64,000 bases of DNA from Anthostomella pinea (Eukaryota; Ascomycota; Sordariomycetes; Xylariales; Xylariaceae): NCBI GenBank assembly GCA_963556695.1, contig CAUWAG010000004.1, positions 2,046,001-2,110,000 on the forward strand, written 5' to 3'. Positions within the stretch are counted from its first letter, which is position 1, and each line of letters starts with the position of its first letter. Below the pieces are notes generated by a model. The model searched no databases. It saw only the letters and a program-made list of their open reading frames with translations, and was not told where the DNA came from. Both the position numbers and the translations under genes were made by a program. Of this stretch, positions 22,568 through 31,870 are shown one piece after another.

Positions 22568-23820
22568 GTGCTCGGCCGGGGATGGGCCAGATTCTTACGG
22601 AGCCCGGCCCGACTCGCAATACCCTACCAGAACTACCCACGCATCCGATGGAGCTCCCAACAGCCCGGGAAGACGAGGCCTGCAAGACAAGCGGAATACG
22701 CCTACGCCGATGGCGCATCCGACAGAGCCCTGGAGATCAAGCTTGTGGGGACGCAAGCATCCATTAACGGCGGCCAGAACGCTCTGGATGTGCTTGAGCG
22801 TCCCGACGATGTCGATGGCACCATCATGTACCACAAGGGCACCCAGTGCCTACAGGCCTACCGCGATCGAATCAACCCACCACTCACGGTGGCCGAGGCC
22901 CAGCAGATTATTGTAGCTGATAATGCGGGAGCGAGGGTGTGGAGGTGGACAATGAAGCCAGAAGTTCGCAACTTGATCGAGGGAAATCATCCGGATAATC
23001 GGTACGTTGCAGGCATTAGAGACTGTGCATGCTTTCCGCGCTAATGGGGTGTTCTAGGCACCTTCTGAGGTTGATCGCAGCCATTATGATAGGCGCCGGC
23101 CAACTCAAGGCACTCGAGGACTGGGTCAGGCAACGCCCCTAAAATATCAATGTCAGGGCATACATTAGCCCTGACTTTAGGGAGATGTGTAGGAAAAAGT
23201 GCCAGTGGATAGGCAAAGTACTGTCTTCAACGGCAGAAGCGCCATGTGGTGGAGCGAAGACGTGTCTGCTGACACTGCTTACGACCTCTTACAGGTTCTC
23301 GGAAGACAGAAATGGCGGCATGCGATACTTCTATATTCTTCTGGTGCAAATCCAAACCGCAGTGTTCAGGATGATGGAGGAGGCGCCTGCTTCTGTTGTA
23401 CAGTATGAACGCGCTATGACACTGGGCCTCGCGCAACTTCTGAAAGGCCCATATCGAGATATACGAGACGCTGTAGTTCAGCTAAACCATCCTACACGCC
23501 CTAGCGCCGATCTTCTGCTTCAATTACTGCAATCTGTCGAACAAGACCCTGGGCACTCGTTGAGGTACCCGATATATGATCACAGCGACAGCGTGAGCCA
23601 GGCACGATGGATGATGAGTCTAGCGCATATCGGTCACGGGATATTGCAGCAACAAGGACGGCGGAACGAGGCCCGATGGTTGTTTGCATTTGCAGGAACA
23701 GTATGGGGCCGGGATGCCGGATTTGGGTCAAGCAATGCATCAAATTTCAAACCCCCTGTGATTCCCAGACAATCGCGTAATGACAGGGCATGGGGGCTCG
23801 AGAGCGCGGGCAGAACTTGA
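22568..23820 (+). CDS. Unrecognised protein gene, model uncertain, possibly decaying
   Basis: Strong coding-like sequence starts at MLGRGWARF (22568) or just downstream and continues EIKLVGTQASINGGQNAL and LTVAEAQQIIVADNAGARVW. A GTACGT intron (23001-23057) joins to HLLRLIAAIMIGAGQLKALE. An in-frame TAA then occurs at 23142. It can be avoided only by a 44-base intron (23125-23168) or by accepting that the gene is broken. A second frame around 23199-23410 also looks coding (WWSEDVSADTAYDLLQVLG), which suggests a frameshift before the final long frame ending at 23820. No domain was recognised. The basic N-terminus might be a mitochondrial signal. Confidence 0.45.
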
Positions 23821-25584
23821 AGTGGAATACAACGATTCCTGTCCGTTTTTACGATATTGGATCCAGCTCTCCAGGGAATACTGCTCAGCTCCGGGACTTG
23901 GCTTCTTTTTTCTTATGGGTGTCGCAGTGTGTACAGATTACTAGAGATATTAGTAAGCGTGGCGACGGTGATGGTATCTATAGTCTGCACCAGGGATCAC
24001 GCAGTCGCGTCGTCAACCTCGGCGGATGCACTACACTGCTACTGCAGATTTCCCTTTCGAACCATCCGCAGCTTCCATGGGTGACTGCGAGAGGTTGTAC
24101 ACCCAGGGTGCATGATCACTACGGCCTTGGCTGTTTTTAAAGATGTACATTGGTAGCTTAACGAGCTTCACGCATCTGTCGCGGATATATCTGTTGGCGA
24201 ACAGCCTATTCTCACGAGTTACTTGAAGTCATATTAAGCAGTGGCGTTGAGATTGAGGGAGAAGACGAACAGAGTTCAGCCATAAGCCACCAAAAAAAAT
24301 CGTTAATTTGCTCAAGGTTACGGCAGAGCCTGAATTGGTTCCACAGCATCGATACCATCTCTCAATCTGCTAGGTTGGGAACACGAAGTCTCACGAGTTA
24401 CTCTCGCAGATATCGAGGGGCCGTGGTCTTTAGTTGCAACCACACCCCATAAGTATCCGTCCGCGCAAGTCGAGGGTTCTCCTCCTGGTGGGACATAAAT
24501 GGTGGAATAGCGCCATAGAATAGCAGTCATATTCCGATGTGCCATGCTCTATGCTTCTTCCCACTTGACCATTCCATAGATCAAAATCTGTCCCTGAATA
24601 TTCAAACCTTCGATTACGGGGTGTACGGAGGCTTCTGAGTGTTCAGTATATTTTATCAAGGAAATCCCGGCCTCGTCCTTTGACTACAGGCACAACTGAC
24701 GCGTTTGAGTTATTTCGCAGTATCGAATAGGGGCGGTGCCTAGAATATATCAAAACTCTCGTGCTTTAGCTGGTAGACCTCTTGAAGAAGGCGCGGCGCT
24801 AACCTTAGGAAGTCTCGAGGCGTGGTGACTCATGTTCTGGCAACATATATGACAAAGGTTTGGTGGCGCATTGGAGCAAAATGCGAAGGTGTCGGTATTT
24901 TCAAAGGCGGTATGGGGTATAGGGGTGTGGGGGCTGTATCGTCTACGAACTCCAGCTATAATGCATGTAAATGTCTAGCTTCAAGTTCTTAGTAAAGTTA
25001 GCCTCAACTAACCCTGGTGTATGTGAGAGATACATGAGGTTAGCAGTGATGATGCATGTAGCGACTTGACCTCTCCTGGTTCATTCACCTCCGGACCGCT
25101 GGGCCCCTGGTAGGGATCTCTGAACCAAATACTCTATCAATACATGTATAGAGCTCCCCCTCATGGTCCTAACAGTGGATTGTCGCGTAAGCTTCCTAAG
25201 AATCAACAAGGAACTGTTACAATAAGTCACGTACACTCTCAATGTGAAACTTTCAGAATACGTGCTCAGTGGCGTATCTAGCCTTGTTCTTGAGCAGTAT
25301 ATGTGTCATCCTGCGGGATCATGAAGTAGAAGGGGCGTGGGCAGATTTGAGTTTGCGGCAATATAACAATTCGTGACTGCCAACCTTCTCATTGACAGGA
25401 CCGGTTATGCTCTAGTTCCTATACTTCTGCGCCACCGCGACATCTTCACTCAAACCTTGTGAAGATTTTCTGCCTTCGGTTTTCCGATATATATTAACTA
25501 ACCTCATGCCCATCCATTCATTACCTTGTGTTTTAAATCACACTCCTACTACCTCTCTCCCCATCCCGCTCCTGCTACTTCGCC
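23821..25584. other. Gene-free stretch
   Basis: No convincing gene, RNA or complete repeat was found. Base composition drifts to AT-rich around 24.2-25.5 kb. The last 100 bases (pyrimidine-rich) are the likely leader of the F-box gene at 25585. Confidence 0.5.
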
Positions 25585-26238
25585 ATGGCGACCACTACCA
25601 GCACCTCGCTACTGCCATTTCCTATAATGGACCTTCCCCCGGAACTACGGTTGGACATTATCGACGATTGCGACTTCCCCACAGTCAAGAACCTCATGCG
25701 TACATGCGCGTATATGTACAACAACACTGCTCCAAGAGTCCACGAATCCATTACGATCCGAACGACCCGCATCAAGCTTGGGAATAACATCGAAAATTGT
25801 CTGCGACTCCCAAAGATGTTACCACGCATCAAGTAGGAGCACAGACATTTATCCAACCATGTATTCATCATTACTGATAACCAGTGGCGCAGGAAGCTCT
25901 CCATCAGTATCTTGCCGCCGCCTCAAGGTGTTGCAACACCCATTGCTGAATGGGGCCTGTTCAAGGCCTTCCTAGAAGCGATGCCCCATCTCGAAGAGGT
26001 TGAACTCGACATAGCGGAAGACCCGTGGGTGTGGTACGATCTCGACTTCGGGCTGTGGTACTCCCCAAACCATAGCAAGCACGATTTGTCGTTCGCCCCC
26101 GGGTCCGAGGCGGCACTCCGTAAAGTCTGTCCCTGTTTGTTTGTTTGTTTTGTATTTATCGTGGGTGCGGTCCCTCAACAGGGCAAACCACGCCTCCCAG
26201 AGCCATTGCATCGCAAGGTTATAGAGGTGTCAGTCTAG
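25585..26238 (+). CDS. F-box-like protein, 3' end replaced by a SINE insertion
   Basis: Two exons, 25585-25832 and 25893-26238, give 197 residues. The N-terminus MDLPPELRLDIIDDCDFPTV resembles an F-box, which recruits targets to SCF ubiquitin ligases. Exon 2 reads ILPPPQGVATPIAEWGLFKA and HLEEVELDIAEDPWVWYDLD. Exon 1 has exactly the same length (248 bases) and intron phase as exon 1 of the minus-strand paralogue at 31871-33064. A SINE lies at 26135-26691 inside exon 2, so the last ~34 codons now come from the element (KVCPCLFVCFVFIVG...). Across the duplicated target site the older frame would end seven codons after the site, at TAG 26726-26728. Even that form is much shorter than the 363-residue paralogue, so the gene may already have been truncated. 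Confidence 0.65.
26121..26134. repeat. Target-site duplication, left copy (SINE)
   Basis: TAAAGTCTGTCCCT, an exact 14-base copy of 26692-26705. The two copies bracket the SINE. Confidence 0.9.
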
Positions 26239-26315
26239 ATACATTCAGATCCGCGCACGAGCCTATCCTCGTTGTAGCGGTACCAATCTGGAGTGACCAG
26301 ATGGTTTTAGTCAAT
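26135..26315 (-). repeat. SINE 3' segment shared with the LINE
   Basis: On the minus strand this reads blocks such as GGCTCTGGGAGGCGTGGTTT and ATAAATACAAAACAAACAAA, which recur in the same order at 31440-31620. The intervening sequence aligns with substitutions, and similarity begins near 'accgc.acaac'. Confidence 0.85.
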
Positions 26316-26598
26316 ACCCAAGCACGATTCCGTCAGAAAAATCTCCTATCCAGTGACTAAGCGACCCAGTGAACCTCAGTACTCTGGTGTACACATCGTT
26401 CCAGTAGCCGTTCGATATATGTCGCATTGGTGGGTGAAATAGGTGTTTGTTATCTGCTGGCGAGGGAAACCACAAGGGGAAAAACCTCGCAGGAGTGGGT
26501 GTTGTGGAGACAAGCTGCTTGGCTATCGGGCTCTGCGATAAGGGGCCTCTCCACTGTCGTGTGCTGGTTGTCGACTCGTACAAGCCGGGTCAGAAGGG

Positions 26599-26690
26599 GG
26601 CCATAGCAGGATTCGAACCCACTTGTTCTCGTCGCCCACCGCACAAACGAGAACACAACCAGGCGCATTTGACCATTGCGCCATACGGCC
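26599..26690 (-). other. tRNA-like head of the SINE (polymerase III promoter)
   Basis: On the minus strand a 7-bp acceptor-like stem (GGCCGTA with TATGGCC, one G-T pair) encloses an A box (26673-26683), a D-like stem GCGC/GCGC and a B box (26609-26619). The anticodon region does not fold normally. Instead there is a 9-bp hairpin, TGTTCTCGT with ACGAGAACA (26647-26655 with 26624-26632), around a 14-base loop. It is therefore not a working tRNA gene. The parent tRNA cannot be told. Confidence 0.75.
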
Positions 26691-26691
26691 A

Positions 26692-26705
26692 TAAAGTCTG
26701 TCCCT
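26692..26705. repeat. Target-site duplication, right copy (SINE)
   Basis: Exact 14-base match to 26121-26134. Confidence 0.9.
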
Positions 26706-27228
26706 ATTTCCATGGCAAAACGGCCTAGAGTATGTGATGGAAGGACCAGCGAGCTGGGTCCGAACGCGGTCTCTTGACACGGCTTGAGGCATGCCCTGGT
26801 ATATCTGGTCCTGCAACATCCCACAATACGACTGTCCAACACGGTGGTGTTGTTGTTGTGCTATCAGCTAAGAATCTGGTCGGAAATCGGGAAAAGATTG
26901 TTGACTTCAACGCCAACCTCGACTCGATAAACACTTCTTTCTCGCCACGGAATTGGGAAGGCGGCGGCACATCTGCCTGCACACTCTAGGAATGGTGCTA
27001 CCGATGACCGACAAGAAAACATAGACCGTGGTTACATAGAATCAGCAGCCTAAAGTAAACATCTCTTAGAGTTTGTTGTTCCCTCAATGCAGTTTCGACC
27101 CCATGATCAACGAAATGACATCTCCCTTACTCTGCGAATAGTGATATTGCCCTTCCTCGCCTCTGGCGTAGTATGCGCATGCTCGCGCAATACTCATGAC
27201 CGCACACATACGATACCTCTAGGTATAG
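26706..27228. other. Gene-free stretch
   Basis: The first 23 bases are the displaced end of the F-box frame. After that I see no gene or element. Confidence 0.5.
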
Positions 27229-27580
27229 TCAACAACAAGGACACCGATGTCGCCGTTGATACATATCTCTAGCATTGCACCTGCCACTTCTCATGATAGC
27301 AGCAGACCTTACACCAACTGTGGAGTGCGACGCAATCGCTGGGGAGGAAGCTAGTATTGCAAGTACGCCGAGGCCGTTGGGCTTCGCGGAATATTGGTTG
27401 ATATATAGCATATGCTTTTCCCTTGGGACACCATTGTGACTTAGCTGGATGGCATCCATCCCGAAATCTTACCTCGAAAAGTGTTGCGTGGGTCTTTCCA
27501 TGGCAGTGACTTTGAGGCTTGCATCCGTTGGTGTTACTGACTGGGTACCTACACTCAGCCCTCATAAGTATCCGTACGCT
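27229..27580 (-). repeat. Dispersed duplicated segment, copy A
   Basis: The minus strand here aligns over its length with 33450-34000 on the plus strand. Shared blocks include 'ggtacccagtca', 'gccatccagcta', 'atgctatatatcaa', 'caatattccg' and 'gagaagtggca'. One frame is open in both copies across part of it (AIQLSHNGV / AIQLGHGGA; ASSPAIASHS / ASSLAIASHS) and an indel there is three bases, which suggests descent from a coding sequence. I do not recognise the family. Confidence 0.65.
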
Positions 27581-27723
27581 CATATTGAGTAATATTCTAT
27601 ATCATTAACATGGGAGATTTTTAAATACTGGAATAAACCTACAGGAATAAGCAGCTCTGGTTCGATAGTTACTTTTAGTGCTTATTCCAGTGTGCTTGTT
27701 CCAATTTCATGAATCTACCGTTA

Positions 27724-27763
27724 ACATCTCCCACCCCCCTGCGGACCACCCCCCCGCGGACCA
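27724..27763. repeat. Left terminal inverted repeat of the pogo element
   Basis: Begins ACATCTCCCACCCCCCTGCG; complementary, with few mismatches, to 29621-29659. Confidence 0.88.
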
Positions 27764-27894
27764 GCGCGTTCTGACCCACAAACGCGTAATTCACCAACCA
27801 CCAGGATTATGGTGATCCACCATCTACACCATCACTTTTGCATCTTTTTTTTCACAAAGCACACTATTTGAATCCTTATCCACTGCTGAATCTC

Positions 27895-29481
27895 ATGATG
27901 TCATTTTACGACCGTCAAATAAAAGCTGAAGCCGCCATTTTGGCCATCCAACGCGGAGCTCCAGTCCGCTCGTCAGCCCTCGAATGGCAAATCAGTCGCT
28001 CGTACGTCAACCGACAAATCTCTGGCACCCCAACGCGGAATGAGACCAGTGCTCTCCAACAGGCTCTCTCACTGTATCTCGAACATAAGCTGGCAAGCTG
28101 GGCCCTGGGGCAAGCACGGCTAGGGTATTCTCCGGCGGTCTCTAAGTTCCGTCTCATGGCCCAGCGGATGCTCCATGCCACCAGGGATGCTCAAGAATTA
28201 AGGAAAAATTAGGCATCCAAGTTCCTGTCTCGAAACCCGGAAGTCAAGATAATAAAGTCTCGTGTTATTGACTACAACCGAGTGAATGGTGCTACAGCGG
28301 CAAATATCAACATTTTTTTCGATCAGTGTGACGCCCCTGACGTGGTTAACCTCATGCCAGCACGCTGGTACAACGTCGACGAAATGGGAATCGCCCAGGG
28401 GGTTGGGGACTCCCATTGGGTGGTCTCCGAGGCCTCTGGCAACGTGGCTATGAAGAAAGGGGTCGAGAAGGGTGAATGGATAACTGGCCTAGAGTGTGTG
28501 AGCGGATCTGGTGAGACCTTGCCGCCGCTGGTGATTCTCAAGGGGGTTAATGTACAAGCCCAGTGGTTTAGCAACCAAAACGAGGGCAAATTCACCGACT
28601 GGAGGTTTATTACGTCGCCCAATGGATAGACCTCGAATCCCATTGTGTTAAAATGGCTTCAACGTATCTTTATTCCTCATATTCGAGAGGTCCACGGCAA
28701 CACATGGGTGGTTTTGGTGTGTGATGGCCACGACTCCCACACGAATGACGAGTTCCTAGCCACCTGTTTAAGAAACAAAATATGGTTGATCTTTTATGAA
28801 CCTCACTGCTCCCATATAGTCCAGGTGTTAGATGTGGGAGTCTTCAATTTGGTAAAAAAGAGGTTAAAGACCTTACTCCAGGAGACGCCCAGCGGCCGTC
28901 TGGGACTCAGGCCATCTAAGGAGGAGGTTTTGGAGTGCTACGAGCAGGCCCGGAAGGACACAATGACGCTCCTCAATATCAGAATTGCCTGGAAAAAGAC
29001 TGGGATTGTTCCTCGCAACAGAGCGGAGGCGTTAAAGTCGAAATATGTGATTCTGGAGGACAAGGGGGTGGCCAGGGCACGCCAGAGGGACCCTAAGGCT
29101 TCTGAGCGAGCCACAACACCAGATTTTCTCGAGATGGTAGCTAAAACCATTATCACAACACCCTCTGGAGGCCGGGCTTTGCGGGAGAGTGCTCGAAAGC
29201 TTGAAAGAAAGGACCCTTCTTTTGGGGGGCCCTCTGAGCGCTTGTTGGTGCGGAAGGCTGGCAAGGCCATGGATGTTCAGGCTGCTACCATTGCAAATCT
29301 ACGGGCCAAATGTGAGCTGCTTAAGGCTCAAGTGGCTAAAAAGGCTAATACCACTCGAAAAGCAGTCAAACCAACACCAGGGGAACGATTTATCACAATG
29401 GCTAACATAAAGGAGGCCAAAATGGAGCTGAGGAACAGAAGGGTCTATAGGGACTCCGCTACAGGCGAAGAGGTCCCATAA
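27895..29481 (+). pseudogene. pogo/Fot1 transposase with two stop codons
   Basis: One reading frame runs without frameshift from ATG 27895 (also open from 27838) to the stop at 29479-29481. It is interrupted only by TAG at 28210-28212 and TAG at 28627-28629. Both replace a position where the family has tryptophan (TGG): before ASKFLSRNPE, and in NG-stop-TSN, where relatives read GW. Domains in order: an N-terminal helix-turn-helix (IQRGAPVRSSALEWQISRS), a CENP-B-like DNA-binding region, then the DDE_1 catalytic core with VDEMGI, VCDGHDSH and QVLDVGVFNLVKK, so all three acidic residues are present. The C-terminus is a basic coiled tail (ANLRAKCELLKAQVAKKA). TGG to TAG is a TpG to TpA change on this strand, which is what RIP produces. 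Confidence 0.9.
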
Positions 29482-29620
29482 GAGGTCCCTGGTGAAAATT
29501 TAGGGTCGGAATCGGATTCTGGGAGCTGTATTATGGTTAGAACACCACGACCTTAGTGTATTTAGCAACTGTGGTGGTTGTAGATGGCTTCATCTGAATG
29601 AGAGTGGTGTGGTGTGGAGT

Positions 29621-29659
29621 GGTCCGTGGGGGGGTGGTCCGCAGGGGGGGGTGAGATGT
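29621..29659. repeat. Right terminal inverted repeat of the pogo element
   Basis: The reverse complement begins ACATCTCACCCCCCCCTGCG and matches the left end with about three mismatches. A TA dinucleotide follows. Confidence 0.88.
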
Positions 29660-29927
29660 TATATGCTGGACGGGTGGTGTACGGAGACTTATGAGGGTCC
29701 AGTGTATCATCGGCATGTTTTACCCTCAGCGGATCTAAGGACGGAATTGGCAAGGCCTGTTCAATCACTTCACAGGTAAATGGGAGGAAATGTGTTTACT
29801 CGAGACTAGCTTTTCTGCTGCCTATTTAGTCTAAATACCGCAAATATTCATCGCGCGCAGGTGAAAAACAAGTACTGGAACTAGCAGCATCTAGGTAGAG
29901 ACTCTATCATCTGTCTCTGGGTTGAAC

Positions 29928-29941
29928 CATTGTGCCAGGCA
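29928..29941. repeat. Target-site duplication, left copy (LINE)
   Basis: CATTGTGCCAGGCA, an exact 14-base match to 31626-31639. Confidence 0.88.
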
Positions 29942-30540
29942 GCAAAGGACTCTATGCGATGGCTGGGTGTCTTCCTGGATAGAAAACTAAACTTCAAAGA
30001 TCACGTTTCCTACTGGGCCAAGAAAGCTAATAGGGTAGCAAATCACCTTCGAGGACTATGCAACACAGTCAAAGGACTTCCAGTAAAGTCAACCAAAAGG
30101 GCTGTGAAAGCTTGTGTTATTCCTATTCTTACACACGGCCTGGAGGCCTGGTACCCAGGAATCAAGAAAGTTGGGAGCTTAGGTGGGACATCAGCATGTC
30201 GCATTAAGGGGCTTCTTGGAACAATAGATGCCGTACTACGAACGGCGATTAGGGCTATCTTGCCAGTCTGGAAAACACACCCTTGACATATCCTATACTT
30301 TGAATCGCAGATTCCCTCAGCAGGAGTTCTTGCAGAGTCAATAAGACGACGTCCGGCCTCTGACTAGGACGAATAGACCAGAGACACCCTCTTGTTGGCA
30401 GGCTCCAAATACAAGCTCGCAAGAATCCAACAAGGCTACAAAGGAGCTTCCAACTAGTCCCTAACTTCCAGAGACCAATATTTACCAGGCCATTATAGAA
30501 AAAGCCCCCAATCCGTAAAGACAAAGACAAAGAAATAGAG

Positions 30541-31023
30541 CTCTTCAAGCAATGGCTATAAGAGAGAAACGTGAACACTGATCTTGTCATCTATTCAGAT
30601 GGATCATAATTGGACGACCAAGGCACAACCCACACTGGATGGGGTTATACCATCAGGAAAGGCGGCACTACACAAGAAGTATACCGGGGAAAGGACAGAC
30701 TTCTCTAAGCAGAAGTAGTAGATACTGAAGTCCATGGTGCTCTCCAAGGTCTTGTAACAGTCAGGGCAATTGGACACAGAAAACAGCTATATGTCTGCCT
30801 GGACAACACGTCAATGGTAGATGGGCTCAATAGGACTCTACCCAAGACATCACAGAACATTTTTCTACGATTTCAAGAACTTACCACAGCACACACTCCT
30901 GGAGTGACCGTCAAGTGGATTCTTGGACACAGAGATATTAATAGCAACGAAGCTGCCGACACACTAACAAAAGAGGGTGCCATGTTAGAAACAGACACGA
31001 CAAACCTTCCTATAATCTCTTAG
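30541..31023 (+). pseudogene. LINE RNase H domain with RIP-like stops
   Basis: One frame carries all the acidic RNase H landmarks: LVIYSDGS, DTEVHGALQGL, VCLDNTSMVDGL and GHRDINSNEAADTLTKEGA. It is broken by TAA at 30559, 30607 and 30706 and TAG at 31021. Each can be explained by C to T in a CAA or CAG glutamine codon (CpA to TpA), the RIP signature. The preceding reverse-transcriptase fragment (29942-30286) is in a different frame. Confidence 0.85.
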
Positions 31024-31439
31024 GTCAAGAAAGATCTTAAAAAAAAGGGCAAGAAAGAGTTCAACTAATGATAAAAAGACCAATCAGAACCTAGGTATCA
31101 AGAAGTATACTCACATACAGTAACTAAAAGGGACCTTATATCTTTTAAGAGAAGTACTTTACACAGATTTTTAGCGGCCAGATCTGGACATGGCGACTTT
31201 GCCAGATACTATGAACGCTTTGGATATACAGACTCGAATGATCACTGCAGCTATGGTAAGAAGAAAACACCACAACACATTTTCTTTTGTAAGAGGCTGG
31301 GAAAAAACCGGCTGCTGTCTAGGTACTCGCCTAGGACACCTTATTTACAATAGTTAGAGGAGAGGAGCATAGAATGGGCAAAATTCGTGGAGAAGAGCAA
31401 GTTCTTCTCAACAATCTGCCCCCGATAGATAGTTTTTCT

Positions 31440-31625
31440 TGAAGGACCAGATGGATGACCCCAAGGTCATACCGCCACAACAACGGGGATGGGCCCGTGA
31501 GCGGGACTGACTGTACTTATTATCTTGAGACCTCCACAACCCTGCGATATAGAGGCTCTGGGAGGCGTGGTTTGCACTACTGAGGAGCTACCCCCCACGT
31601 TAAATACAAAACAAACAAACAACAA
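31440..31625 (+). repeat. LINE 3' segment shared with the SINE
   Basis: This segment follows the last coding remnant and ends TTAAATACAAAACAAACAAA. It aligns with the minus strand of 26135-26315. Confidence 0.85.
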
Positions 31626-31639
31626 CATTGTGCCAGGCA
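31626..31639. repeat. Target-site duplication, right copy (LINE)
   Basis: Exact 14-base match to 29928-29941, directly after the AAAC-rich tail. Confidence 0.88.
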
Positions 31640-31870
31640 ATGATGCGAGCTGTTCCACCGGTCGTTTGGCGTCTAAGTGATACGCAAACTAGTTTCGATC
31701 CCTCCAATCTCAGCGCTACCATGTCCGGCGTCCATCATTGCAGCGTCCAAGCAGCGACCCGGGTGACAGCCATAACCATCAAGTCAGACCGTTATTCGTA
31801 GGCTCCATGGGAGAGCTCGCTGTTACATGGCTTGTCTCGCTGCTGGCAATTCGGAGTCTACTCGTTGGCC

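Larger units (their letters stand above)
26135..26691 (-). mobile_element. tRNA-headed SINE with LINE-derived tail
   Basis: A 557-base insertion bracketed by an exact 14-base direct repeat. Read on the minus strand it starts with a tRNA-like head (A box TGGCGCAATGG, B box GGTTCGAATCC), has an unrelated body of about 290 bases, and ends with a segment matching the last ~190 bases of the LINE at 29942-31625 followed by (AAAC)4. That is the classic SINE plan: an RNA polymerase III promoter, a body, and a tail borrowed from a partner LINE. It sits inside exon 2 of an F-box gene. The perfect target repeat means the insertion is fairly young. It encodes no protein of its own. Confidence 0.88.
27724..29659 (+). 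mobile_element. Fot1/pogo-type Tc1-mariner DNA transposon
   Basis: A 1936-base element flanked by TA dinucleotides (27722-27723 and 29660-29661), with ~40-base terminal inverted repeats and one transposase frame. Size, TA target, inverted repeats and the DDE transposase all match the Fot1 group of fungal pogo elements. The frame has two nonsense codons, so this copy is not autonomous, but the rest of the sequence is well preserved. Confidence 0.92.
29942..31625 (+). mobile_element. 5'-truncated LINE (Tad/I-like non-LTR retrotransposon)
   Basis: About 1.68 kb bracketed by an exact 14-base direct repeat. It starts abruptly within the C-terminal part of a reverse transcriptase (MRWLGVFLDRKLNFKDHVSY), so it is truncated at the 5' end as LINE insertions often are. 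It continues through an RNase H domain, a terminal Cys/His motif (CSYGKKKTPQHIFFC) and a ~190-base 3' untranslated region, ending in an AAAC-rich tail. Several stops and at least one frame change make it non-coding now. The overall order fits Tad1-like LINEs of ascomycetes. Confidence 0.9.

Noticed and set aside
26599..26690. A functional tRNA gene on the minus strand
   Set aside because: Boxes A and B and the acceptor stem are present, but no normal anticodon arm folds, and the block is the head of an insertion with target duplication and AAAC tail.
31467..31658. Minus-strand frame of 63 codons
   Set aside because: It is antisense to the LINE 3' region; its resemblance to the end of the F-box frame at 26.1 kb is explained by the shared SINE/LINE tail.
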